Assembly: GCF_013373865.1 (NCBI RefSeq)
Contig: NC_050470.1
Span: 806,001 to 870,000, forward strand
From: Monomorium pharaonis
Taxonomy: Eukaryota > Arthropoda > Insecta > Hymenoptera > Formicidae
DNA: 64,000 nt
Direction of reading: 5' to 3'
Shown: in pieces, positions 37,697 to 49,900 of the stretch
How positions within the stretch are numbered: position 1 is the stretch's first letter
Layout: each line of letters opens with the position of its first letter
Program-made: the position numbers and the translations under genes
Notes under the pieces: generated by a model
Told to the model about the DNA's origin: nothing
The model's input: only the letters and a program-made list of their open reading frames with translations
Database searches by the model: none

Positions 37697-38881
37697 CTTC
37701 ACAGGAGGAATTTGTACAAATCCGCTGGGATAAATCACCAGCAAGTCTGTGATTTTAGCTTGGTTACTAATTCAGTATTTTTTTAAATAAAACGAGACAA
37801 AATCAAGATAAATCATAAAAAAAGAAACACGATTCGGCCCGCGAGAGAGAGGAGGGTTCGCAAGAGAAGGGAAGAGAAAGTTTATGAAAAAGAGAGCGTG
37901 TGTGGTCAGACTGAATGAGATAGATTATGTGTGGTTGAGTTAAAGGAACGAGAGAGGTAGAATCGGGGAAGGGGAATCTTGGAATTAGAAGTTTGCAATA
38001 ACATTACTTGAAATGTCCTGGAAAAAAAAATTTCTCCAAGCAACTTCGCGATTCTTTGACTTGTTTTACGAAAAAAACATGATGAATCTTACTTTACGAT
38101 CGTTTTGCTTTTGTTCAGGAAAACGTGCAATTATTGAGATTATAATTACTCAAATCGCAATATCACATTAATGTGGCGACGTGCTCGAACGAATAAAAAG
38201 AGCATGACGTACTTTACGTTAAAAATATTGATAAGAAGACAGGAATCACTTCTCTGTCGCTTGGTCATTATGAGCCTCACTAATGTCAGTTAGTATTAAT
38301 CATTTTCTTTTTTTCATCTTTTATTATATCCAGTAATACAATAGAGAAGAAAAAGGACGAATTAATTAAATTATGATTTGTGCCGATTATCGTTAGCAAA
38401 ATTGGCTTGTTTTTATCTTTATTATAAAATTATTTCTAATTCGTTCTTTGTTGAATTGCTGTGAGTCACGATTGATAATGTAATTTTAGATCATTTGAAA
38501 TCCATACCGAAAAATATACGTACTGAATGTCATGCTTCTTGAATTGTCGTTGTCATGATAACTTTTGTACTTCGATTTTCTAGATTTTTCCTTCTTGGCC
38601 ACGCGTGAGAAAGAATTGCGAAAGAAATGAAACTTTAGGGCCGGCTCTTCGTCGAATACTTTTTTTCTTCGGAAAAATCATTTTTTGTTTATACGAACAC
38701 TAGAAATGAGAAAGAGGAAGACGATAGATTCTCGGTGAAGTAAAATTGTAAGTAAAATTGGGGGGCAAAAGTTGAAAGAAACGGGAAAATAAAAATATGA
38801 AGAACAGAGAGAGAAAGAAAGAAATGAATAAATGATTGAATGAACAAGTGAGTGAGTTAAAGAGAAAAAGGGGAGAGAGAG

Positions 38882-38932
38882 AGTGAGTAAGTGAGTGAGT
38901 GAGTGAGTGAGTGAGTGAGTGAGTGTGTGTGA
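38882..38932. repeat. GTGA tetranucleotide repeat
   Basis: About eleven GTGA units ending in GTGTGTGT. Each unit contains a donor-like GTGAGT, so donor predictions here are unreliable. Confidence 0.95.
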
Positions 38933-41437
38933 GGGATTTTGCAGGAGTGTTCAATTCGATCAAGTTGGGTCACGGGTTCCACGATAATATTGTAATGACA
39001 GATTACTTATGTGAGTACTGATTAACAAACTTGTAGCGATTTCGCTTAGTGTTGTAGAAAGGGAATGAGATAACAACTACCCGTGACCTGCGAGATCCGA
39101 ATTCGGCGACCCTGTCCAGCCAATACATCGGCTGCATTCGGAGAGAAGGAAGGCAGAGCGCAAATATAAAAGATTCGTTTCTGCGCGTTGACTGCGAGCG
39201 AGACGCCACTCGATGAATTCTGTATAAAATTCGCTTTACAAGTCTACATGCATGTCCATGAGTATACATACATATACACACATACACATACACGTACACA
39301 AGTACACCATACCCACGACATACGTATACAGATCGCAAATACTCAAGACACGATACCTATAACATGCGAGATACCCAATACATTACACACATACTCGAAT
39401 CTGTAGACTCGTAGGTTTACTATTAATTATAATGAATTATAATTATTATATCTATTATATATCAATGTATAATTATATTTAGTTTTTAGGTTTATGATTA
39501 TATTGGCTAATTATTTCCCGCTTGTACATATGCCGTGAAGCTCCAGAGAAAAAATTAAATCTTTAACAAAGAAAATCTATAATTTTTTCGACTGTTTTTG
39601 TACAGAGATAATAAAAACAAAAGGCCTCGTGCTTATGAAATTTCATGAATACAAAAAAAAATTGTGTGTCGATCAATCTTTCGCCGTCCATTATCCCGAT
39701 CACCTTACCAAGCATATACTGTTTCGTGCTGTTTGCACAACACAAAGTAGAAATATAAGATTTCGCATGAATTTATGTATCAGCACAATCGACCGTAAAC
39801 ATCGTAAAATTCGACATTTCCAGATAAACTCTGAGTAATTCTATTTTAACGTCTTTATATTTGCTTCGCATTATTGACAGACCGTGCAATAAACTCGACA
39901 AATATGCGAATACTTTAATAATGAAGCAACGCCGTTTGCCAGTAACGATTGCAAGAATCTTCGAATTATTTGAAACGTTAGCGCGCCATACCTGGTGTAT
40001 GTTTAAATTAATTTTGTAAAAAAGACAACTTCGCAAGTGAAATTGTTTACTTGACGGATGAGAGGTTGAATATCGATGATTTATTGACAGTATGTTGATT
40101 TACGTCGCACGATTGCGAATGCTTGCGAAGCGATAAATAGTGCATATTTTTTTGCATGTGTCAGCGAATGGGAAATCAAGGATTACTTTTCAGTCACGCT
40201 TGCGTTCTCGGGATTCTCGATATAATTATTCTCGGTAATGTCGCGATAGAGATAATTTGAGGGAACACTAGAATTTAAACATATTATTTGCTAGAAATAT
40301 TTCTCGCTTCATAGATATACTATTTTGCGAAAGATTTTTTATTAATGATTTTTAACGATTGTCAACTAAGTGAAATGATAATTAACGATGTCTGTTTGAG
40401 TTTCTTTACTTGGCGAGATGCATGGATACTTCTTTTTGGGAAAAAAAAACCGTGAGATTTCCATTATCGCAGTTAACGTAAAGGTATAAGTATTCAAAGT
40501 CGAAGCTGTGAATAGAACGAAATAATTATAGTGCAATTTTGAATATGTATATCGTCTCGATAGATTGCTAGAACAGGAAGAAACTTTTTCTCATTACAAT
40601 TTTTACATTTATTTAAACAAAAAATTCCATTTTTAATTTACATTTTTTATTTACATTATGACATCATTGCTTTCACATTCTTTTCGTAGAATGTTTAATT
40701 ACAGAGCTGACGTATTGCGATAAGCGTGTTAAGCCAACATTCTCGTGTACATTTCGCGAGAGGCTTAGAAAAAAGAAAATTAATCGTACGATAAATTAGC
40801 GTTACTCCCAACAATTAATCGTGATCAATCTAATAAAGTCGGTAAATCAATTTTATGATGCAAAAGTGGGCGAGAGATCAAAGTCTATGTCACTTTGTCG
40901 TCAACTAAGAAGAAAATCGAGTGATGATGATTAAATTCGATACGTAAGATTTACAAACCATGCATTTTCAAGTTGAAAGCATCGCCAGGGAATAATAAAG
41001 ATAAAATACAAGCCGATAAAATGGAACGAGGTGATGCTACACTTATGCTAAGATCGCAGAATTTGCGCTTCTAGCTGCGTATTACTTGCTCTACGAATTA
41101 CTTGCTCACGACTATCAACCACTGATGCGAATCCTGTTACAAGATAACGACTGACGATTTTGTTGTTCTGATACGAACAGCGATCTCGTTGAAGCTACCG
41201 TTCTGCGCTTGTTATCAACTTCCCGTATACTCCACGTGATGGGGAAAGGTTAATGGATCGCCTAAAGGGCGCGCGTTACATCGTCGTCGTAGCTGCATTC
41301 TCCGTGTTCTTGGTTCAACTTGGTTCAACAACCTGATCAGGTATTTTTAAGGTTTCTTGAGCTCTCTCGCTTCTCTCGTCACGATGTGGGACAGATAGAA
41401 GATAGGCGCGAATAGCAAAGAAGTCGAAGCGTGCAAA

Positions 41438-41700
41438 ATGACTGCGGCAAATTATTGCTGTCGAAGAAGAGGGAATCGTTGGAATAAGAAATTGCCGTCG
41501 TTGTTATTTTCATCATCTTCGTCCTTGTTGCCGTCGTTGTACTTGTCGTCGTCGCCGGCGCCGTCATCCTCGTCGCCGTCGTCGCCACCGCCGCCACCAC
41601 AGTTACCGATGATAGTTGTCGTCGTGGAGGTCAACGTCGGTTGTTGCCCCGACCCCCCCCCGGACGTCGCTTGGCCCGCTCATCGGTTAGTGGCCCCCTT
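41438..41700 (+). CDS. Possible upstream coding exon, phase-compatible with the IPPK exon
   Basis: An ATG in a good insect context (GCAAAATG) opens a frame running to a consensus donor, GTAAGT at 41,701. The 263-bp segment leaves two bases of a codon, exactly what the exon at 46,711 needs (it supplies one base). Joining gives Leu followed by FDATLIRSGEAL and so on. The encoded 87 residues are poor in character: a short basic start (CCRRRGNRWNKK), then long Ser and Pro runs from TCG/CCG triplets. IPPK proteins normally have only a short lead before their first motif. It may therefore be a leader exon or unrelated repeat DNA, and the phase match alone has a one-in-three chance. Confidence 0.25.
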
Positions 41701-41780
41701 GTAAGTTAGAATTGCTGATTCTGTTCAGCACAAAGTTCCCTTCCTCTTCGACTACCTCTCCCGCTCTCTTGCTCTCTTTC

Positions 41781-41820
<40 letters not shown>

Positions 41821-44800
41821 CCGCTCCGGGCATCCTTCTCTGCCAATCTCTTCCGCGCAACCTTCTCGCCGAGTTTGTTCCTCACCGAGGCTGCGTATCA
41901 CACTTTGTTGTCTGCCAACTGCACGCCATTCGGCAATGTTGCGTAATGCCTCGAGGAGATCGTCTCGGGTTGTTCGACCGGCTCAATCGAGGTTGGTCCG
42001 ACCAACCGATTCAAAGTGACGAACGTCACGATCCTCAGAACGATCAGCGGGGGAATCACGCGATTGAGGAGAGAAGATGGTGTCGCGCAATCTTGGTCAC
42101 GCGGGAATATCTGGAATGCTTAAGCCGATCTAACAGCATGTAACAAGTAATAAGTGACCTCTTTACCTTTTACAGTTCTTCTAAAGTTTGGCGTTCGCCA
42201 ATTCGTAGACGAGAGCCACTTAAATCGTCAATCGCGATTGCGAGTCGCGAGCGAGAAGTGAACGAAAAGCCAGCGATACACGATAGCAAAGTGTCCTTTC
42301 CTCTCCTTCGCGGGTCATTCTCCTCTTCATTCTCTGCTGTCATTAGCGGAGACTCTCGTTCTCACTGTTTCGTTTATTTCAAAGGCGAGTTTTAATTGCG
42401 CTTATCGATTGCCGCGGCGAAGAGAACAAGGTCCTTCTTTCTTGTCATTCCGTCCCTCCTTTCTCTTACGCTCGCTCAGTCACACGCTCCGTCTCTTATC
42501 AGTGAACAACGGCGAGCCTCTTCCCTTCGCCGCCGTGGCACTTTTTTCTCTTTTCTCGCGCTGCACATCCTTCTGCCTTGGGACGCGCGGCGCATTGTCC
42601 CACGTTGAAGTGCACTTCGCTCGCAGCTGCAACGTCGTTCCTACGCGACTTGTCGGAGAGCGCCGTTCTCGGCAAATTGACGAGTCCGACGCGTTTCAGC
42701 TTCACTCCAGACGAATCTCTTTGGGATCGATATCGCTCGTCGCGTTGGACCAACAATTCAACCATTAAAGAGGAGAAGATCTTACGGACGGAGCGTTTAT
42801 TCATGCGCAATCGCACACATACCGCGGACATATAATTTATTTGCACTTTTCTTTCGCCGTCGTGATCTATAACGGTTAAAAAATGGTTTTTAAGAAAACT
42901 CCAATGGCGAATCCCTCTTTTACCGGCTCGAGCTCCTCCCGGAGCTCGGAGCGGCGCAAAATTGGCAAGTTTTAATTACCTCGTGACCGTACTTACGGGT
43001 TAATCGGCCCGGGGAACACCGGCGGCTTTATAGTCCCTGGGAAGTTTGGTCCGCCCGCGGACATTAAACGCGGCGTTTCCAATTACGCCGCGTGCATCTC
43101 GCGTCTCGTCGTCGGTGTGTGCGCGCGTGCAAACCTCTCTCACGTTGATCCGCTCGGAGTTTCGCGCAAGCCCGGCGGTCGTTAACCTTACGCGAAAATG
43201 GATAAGACGGTTCGGTTCTGGCAACGTCGCCACTGTACCTATAGAGAGGCGCCGGCATATATACCGGAGCACGTAAGTGCCATTAAAAGGTGCCGCGCGA
43301 TACAGGGCGTTCCAGACGTCTTACTGATTTGACGTAGCGGCTCTTTACGACGCCGAGTTGCTGAAGAAACAACAGTAACCCGTACGAGCACAAAAGGAAC
43401 ATTTGTACCCAGCTGGGTAAACGAACGGTAACGGCTCTCGATGTGTAACACGCTAATAACCAATAAATATTCTACGGTGTCGTTTAAACTTTAGCGCGAG
43501 ATGCGTTACGCCAACCGCACGGCGCATCTATCACCGTCTAAGCTTCGACATGTGACGAAGCGTGTATAATAAGATAACCGGCCTTGTAACGAGATTATCA
43601 TTGTGCGCGACGCGCTACTGGCTCTTCTAAGGTAGGTCTTCGACAAGGCGACGAGGGAAGCAATTATCTTTTAAACGCGCACGATCGTCGCGACGCGACG
43701 GTTCGGCTAGCGGTAAAAGATGCGTCCTCCCGCCAGCCGGGAACGAGTGGAAAATAACACCGCTATCGGCTATAAGTTACAGCTCGCTCCAGTTTAAAGT
43801 CATTATTAAAGACATTTCTTGTCGCTCGTAACAAGGCGCGACAGATAAATGATACAGGTACATGATAAAACATAATAAACGCGTCAATTATTGTGTTCTA
43901 TTTTAATTTTCGAGATGCGATCACGTTATAATCTATGCCAATCGTCCTCACGCACGGGCTAATGTTACCCAGGGTTTTTCTTCTTCTTTTTGCGTTGTCA
44001 TTTATCTCGCAATCAAATGTTGTTAAGTGATTTGCGATAATCCCTCAGCATGTTGTATCAATAGTCTCAAATGAGATACGGTGATTTATAGAAGGCGACT
44101 TAAATGTCGTACAGTTCGTCGAGTATCTTGAATTATGGATTATGGATTATGAATGTTGGAAGGTGAAGGAATAAACGAACAATCTCATAGGTAATATTGA
44201 TGATCAAATAAACGAGACTCTATTCAGAAAAGATTGCACTCTGTGGAACCGTGACAACTTTATCACGCGCAACTAAAGATCGCATACAGCACATAATTCT
44301 TCATTCGTGACAACATTTCACCACGCGTTATGCGATATCGTGTGATAAACGTTTCTACAAGGTTCCCGCGATCCTTCCATGAAGATTATTGGAATCATCG
44401 GTTGGAGCGTAAATTAGAAGAAAAAAAGAAAAATCATAGTCTCAGAACGCTTACGCACTTCTGACGTCATAATTTTTAGAACAGTTGACTTGCCTCATTT
44501 CGGCTCATTCGCATCTTGATGCCGACGCGCTCGTTAACGAGGCTTTCGAAAGTTCGCGGTCGCAGTTCTCTTTTTATTACCGGCGTAAATGACTTCATTC
44601 GCGTGACTCATCGTCTCGCGTCTAGCGTATACTGTATACCATAATAAGCGTACTATCGCCGCGCGACGTCGGCCAGACTGAAAAATCGCACGACGTGGAA
44701 CGTAGGTGATTTCGCGAGTTCCCGAAGCGCGACCAATCGGCGGGGTCGCTTTCCAAGCACCGGAAAACTCGGCTCGTACCCTCCAGATGCTACTCTCCGG

Positions 44801-46710
44801 CTGTCGGGTATGACGATTTTTTAAGCGTTCGCGCGATTGCACAAGAACCACTTTACGAGCGTATTTTTACATTGCCGCTCGAGGGACAGCGCGACAGGCT
44901 TGACGAGTCTATAAAATTCAACAGGTTATTCGTCAATAACCAGCCTAAACGGACGACGCGTTGCCCCGCGTTGCACGCGTCTAATAAAAATTTATGTTTT
45001 TCTACCTGTGCGCCACCTAATAACGTGTTTTCGTTCGTGGTTGCGTTCTAAGTTGGTCTGACGAAATTCGACTGATCGATACGTCATCGAAAGGTATTCC
45101 TTTTTTTTTTCAGCATTGAAAAAAACGAGATGAGATATTTCATAACCGATCGAATCACTCGCTACTATCACTCACGAGGGACATTTATTCGTCAGAGTGT
45201 AATAGCGCGCGTCACTTTACGATGAGTAATAGCGTAACGCAATTCTATAACTCGGCGTCACCGCGAGCAAGGTTCACGATAACTTTGTATGCGAGTAATA
45301 TTTTTCTCTTCATGAATATCAAATAATTTGTTGAATTGTACCTTCATATGTCTACTACAAGTTAAGCCTCTTTACTTTGTCGATCGACAACGCGTCCGCG
45401 TTGTATCTTAACGTCTGTCACGCGGCCGGCGTTCCTTGTAATTACGTGGTCATTGACAGCGAGTAATTACGTCACTGGAGACAGAAAGGCTTCGAACGTG
45501 TCTAAAAGGCGAGGCGGTTTCCAGTGTGAGAAATTCGTATTCCTGAATAAGGAGTAGTTTACGTAACTCTCAAAGCGGCAACGAGCGGTAAAACAAACGA
45601 CGACGGCGCGCGCGGTGATTTTACACAAATTCGTTTCGTGAATCTAGCACGGGAGAAAGTGTTGCCTCCGCTGACCGTTTCATTAGCATTGTACACGTGT
45701 GACGACACGTCAGTAGAGACTGTATGACTGCGCGTTCCCAAGCTTACGCCAAGGAGCGAAGACACCGCGTACTCGCGTCCGTCTTGGATTTATTAAAGGG
45801 AAGGAACATGTATTTCTGATGTCATTGATCAGAACAATCGGCGATTCTGTTTAAGGGTTAAGGCCGAACTCGCGGCGCGATAGGTCTTCCGTGAAGGCTA
45901 ATATCGACAACGACGGCCGATCGCGATCTCTCGAGCGCGATTGCGAAATACCGTCGCGCAATATCTCGATAGCGGATCAAAATCGATCGACATTTGAATT
46001 TCCACGGTTGCACGGCAATACGAAACGCCGTAGTGGCCTTTGTCCGACTTTCACCGGCTCCCGAAGTGATTTTTCTTTGACGACCGTCGCTACCGGTCGG
46101 CAAAGTCGAGCTTAAAGAAATGTCATGGCTGCACAAATCTTGACCGACTTGATATCTCGCACGGTCGCGTGTGTTACGTCAGCGTGGATATACATTTTGC
46201 AAAGATATCGAATCGCGGCGCAAAAACTTTTGCGAGTCGCAGTTGTCTCGTCGATCAAGGCGCTGAATTCTGTCGTCGTGCCGTAATCCCTCATTCTAGA
46301 GAACTTTAGACATTTCCAGATTTTTCTTGCAAGGGATAGGCCAAAAGTTGCAAAATTTTTATATTTGTTATCTATTGTTGAAAAAAAAAAAAAACTAAAA
46401 GATGTAGTAAGATTTCATATATAATAAAAGTATGAAAGACTTTTGCAATAAACCTCATTTCAAAAGTGCGTTTCCACTTCTGATCCTTTTCTTGTTAGAT
46501 GATGGACAAATTTTGCTATTTTTATGTAATATCATAAATTTTAAAGATTTAATCGAGGATTACGTCCTTCTCTATTGCCCCCTTATATATTTTTTGTTTT
46601 TAATCATTAATAATCAGTGTAGTAAATCTTGTGATGTTGGAAGAAAACTTACAAAATTTTCACGAAACTTCACGAAAATATTGACCAAATGTTTCTTTGT
46701 CTGCTTACAG
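41701..46710 (+). other. Non-coding stretch, possible first intron of IPPK
   Basis: No recognisable gene. It carries a CT microsatellite (41,786-41,818), a short GC-rich inverted repeat (GAGCTCC/GGAGCTC near 42,929-42,946), and a TE-like word ACAGGGCGTTCC near 43,303. The last 400 bp are AT-rich and lead into the acceptor before the IPPK exon. If the exon at 41,438 is real, this is a 5.0-kb intron. Confidence 0.4.
41786..41818. repeat. CT microsatellite
   Basis: About 16 CT units, preceded by looser CT-rich DNA from 41,761. Confidence 0.9.
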
Positions 46711-46915
46711 ATTTGACGCTACGTTGATAAGAAGCGGCGAAGCGTTACATTCGAAATCCATCATGTTTTTCTTAGAAGAGACGTCTGCTTCCGGAGATCC
46801 GAGAGAAGAATCATCGTTCGATTCCGAGACAAGTTTACCCCTTACGACTCTCGCCGGAGAAAATGCGATTTATAGAGGAGAAGGAAATGCCAATATCGTT
46901 ATCGCTTTGCCACAC
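46711..46915 (+). CDS. IPPK: N-terminal exon of inositol-pentakisphosphate 2-kinase (partial)
   Basis: The exon is bounded by a good acceptor (TTTCTTTGTCTGCTTACAG) and a donor (GTAAGATAT). Its open frame ends in ENAIYRGEGNANIVIALPH. The YRGEGNANxVxAL motif is the N-terminal signature of IPPK/Ipk1, which phosphorylates inositol pentakisphosphate at position 2 to make phytate (IP6). In the family this glycine-bearing loop contributes to nucleotide binding. The first in-frame ATG is at 46,763 and would give 51 codons (MFFLEET...), ending in phase 0. The frame is also open upstream to the acceptor, so the start may lie in an earlier exon. Serine- and acid-rich residues precede the motif. I could not recognise the following exons downstream, so the gene is partial here, or continues beyond a long intron, the gap or the window. 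A pseudo-exon is the alternative. Confidence 0.65.
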
Positions 46916-49900
46916 GTAAGATATTATAATCATACATTTTGCCTATCTTGTATTTTGTGTCTCGAGTATTACAAATTACACGTTTGTAAAATATAACGCT
47001 CAGTTTGACTTTTTTTTTAATTGCGCAGATGTGACTTAAAAAAGTTGACTCTGAAATTTTCTGATTTTTTGTTTACAACCTTCTAAATTATATTTGTATG
47101 GTTATTTTTCTTAATTTCGTTTAGTACAATTTTTGTTAAAGACTTTGAAAATGTGTGCTTGTCGATGAGTGGAGGGTTGAAAGTGTTTCATGAATGTGTT
47201 TAGTGTCTCGTCACCCGGGATCTCGAAATATCAAAGAACACATCAGCGTTTCCCTTCTTTTATTCGCTCACCGCTCTTTTACGCTTCGCGAACCTTGTGT
47301 CGAGGAGCCCTTGAGAATCATTCCCTTGAAGATCTCTGCGATTCCCCCGAACAAGTAAAACAAAGCCTGGACAAACTCGGATTTCTACTTTGCTCTCGCG
47401 GATTCCACCGTGTCGCGACGTGTCCGGTCTCCTTGGAATCCCATTATTGAACTACTGCCGCGACTTCATTAGTCGATTCTCTTTTCGGCGTCGTCGTTGA
47501 TTTAGTCTCGTTTCAAACGAGACCTTTCACTTTGCACGTCCAATTGTCGCAGAGACGTCTTTCAAGGGTGGAATTTAAGGGGAATTAGGAATTTTCGAGA
47601 TTACGATTCGATGCACGAACAAGAGTATTAATGACGACGCGGTGTTTTATTTTTACACGCTTCTAAGAGGGCTAATTTTCTTAGGAAGCTTTACAAGTGA
47701 GTAAGTAGTGTCGAAGAAATATCGGGAAGCCCGTCTAACGGGCTTAATACCTGTGCGACTGCTAAATGTTCTTTATAACGAATTACGTTCGTCAAACACG
47801 CGAATAATTACATTGCTCATCGCGCGATGCAAAAATGCCGATGAAAGAAACGAGGAGGGCGTTTCGAGTCTCTCCCACGATAATCGATCGTACGACTTGT
47901 CTTGTCAACAGATAAGGACACGCGCAATTTCTCCACGTGTCTCGCGACAAAAGTCCCAGAGAATTATCACTGCGCGATAATAACTTTGCAAGAACAGCCT
48001 CGGTTACTTCGGAGAAAAACACACTGGTTGTTAATGCGTTGGTTGTTACTAACGTAATCATTGCAAAAAAAAAATAAAGATTGCGAGATTCTCGCGTTCT
48101 CGTTGTTGCGTCATTCCGCGTCGCAAACATTTCTGGCGTGGAGCTGCCTATCTCGGCGAAGAAATCTGTAGACGATGCGAAACGTGGAAAATGCAGGACA
48201 GTTTGTAAGAAATACCCGAAACATTCTACGTGCGTGATCCTTTTCGTGACGCACTCTGTAATTAACGAATTAATAGCTGCGTGACCTATCGGGAATAATG
48301 TGTACGCGACCATTGTGTGACCGTTCACGACAGGAAGAGAACGCACGTCGGCCGGTCACCGTCTCACGTTAGCGCAACCGCGCTATTCCTTCAAACGATC
48401 CATAAGCATAAGTAATTTCGTTTAATAGCCCACGACGTGGCGTCCACGCCGATCGCGGCTCTCTTATCTCTGCCGTTTATTTATGCGGAGATCGTCATCG
48501 TCGCAGGAAATGAATTTTTTCCACTTTGCGTGTCTTCTCAGGTGCGCATTTCGAGGGATCGGATACGATCGGATCGCGATACGCCGAACGAGCGCGCCCG
48601 TCCATCCGGCGCTTCGCGGACTTTATCGCGAATCGATAATAATCGCGAACGAGCGTGTATGTGTGTGTGTATGTATGCGTCTATGACCTGGACTGAATTA
48701 CCGTTATCGCGCAGTCTCTCTAAAAAATTACAATTGCCGTATCGGAAAGACACCATATTAAAATGTGTTACGCAACGGATAGATCTCAATTTGTCCAATT
48801 CTCTTATTTTCTCGATTTGTTTTCATTTATGTTTAAATATAATATTGTGAATTTTTATGCAAATTTATAATGCTTTTAGCAGCACCCAACGGGTGCGGAT
48901 CCAACAGACGTTTTTACAATACTGATAATACGGTCTGATTGAGTTTCTACTACTAACTACGTGATTTCTCTTGTCGCACACGAACGATACTCCACCTCGT
49001 GTCACGCGGTCATCGCTCTCACGTCGATGACAGCGATGCGTGCACGCAAATACTATAGCGTAGCTTCAGATCTGCGTTTCACATCGTCGGCCGTCATCTC
49101 ATCTGCGAGTTTGTCGAACTTGCGTCAATCGTGGCTGGCAGTGCTGCGAATAAAAGAGAGCTGGATTGGAGCTGCTCCTTTGGACACTTGTCGATATCTC
49201 TAATCGATAATATCGGCAATATCGAGAAAACGTATACCAGTACCTCGGGCCACGTTACGTTAAAAATTTCAAAGCATAGAATTCTCCATCGGACAGGCAT
49301 TAAGTAAGCATAAGCGTCGCTAATCGCAAATTTGCGTCTGGTTTGCTGTGGTAAGATGTGTATCGACTTCTTCTCCCGTGCTCGTTTTTCCTCTTCGTTT
49401 TGTTTCTCCCTTTCGTCACGTATTTCCTCTTCACGTTGCGACCTTAACCCGCGCGTTGAGTCATTCCCGCCGTGGATTTATAATTTTATTACGTGACTCG
49501 GCTGCGTCGACTTCGAGCGACAATCGAATGCCGCGAAGGGAACGACGATCGCGCCGAATGAAGAAAAAGACTTTCGAGCACCGCGAGAACGAGCCTGCTT
49601 CGAGACTCGAGAGTCTTCGAAACGCTTAGCATTCCGATACCGTTTATAAATGAAAGCGTAGAGCGGGGACATTTCTTTGTCCCCTCAATCCTCGATGGCT
49701 TTCGACTCGAAGACCGTCGACGTGTCTACCGTGTCTTGGTTCCCGCGGTTCTCGGAAGAAGAGCTCTTAAGATACGTGCTGCCCGTCTCGCTCGAACGTA
49801 TTGGGCAGAGAGTAAATTAAGTCGTTAACAGCGACACCAGCTGCGCGAGAGAGCGAAATCGTTATCCCGTTTGATATACCCACGAACGTGGTTTCGTTAT

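Larger units (their letters stand above)
34799..41437. other. Non-coding, microsatellite-rich stretch
   Basis: No recognisable gene. GA (35,786), AT/ATAC (36,438), AT then GA (37,561), GAGAAT hexamer (about 37,410-37,440) and GTGA (38,882) repeats fill much of it. A 241-codon minus-strand open frame at 36,550-37,275 has no family signature. Two UGUACAUA words (35,478 and 35,579) match the Pumilio consensus if a longer BTG 3' UTR reaches that far. From 39,400 to 41,200 the DNA is AT-rich and featureless. Confidence 0.5.

Noticed and set aside
38882..38932. Many GTGAGT donor words
   Set aside because: They are units of the GTGA tetranucleotide repeat.
47792..48346. 184-codon minus-strand frame
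   Set aside because: No recognised motif, and overlapping open frames exist on the plus strand. Probably chance in CpG-rich DNA.
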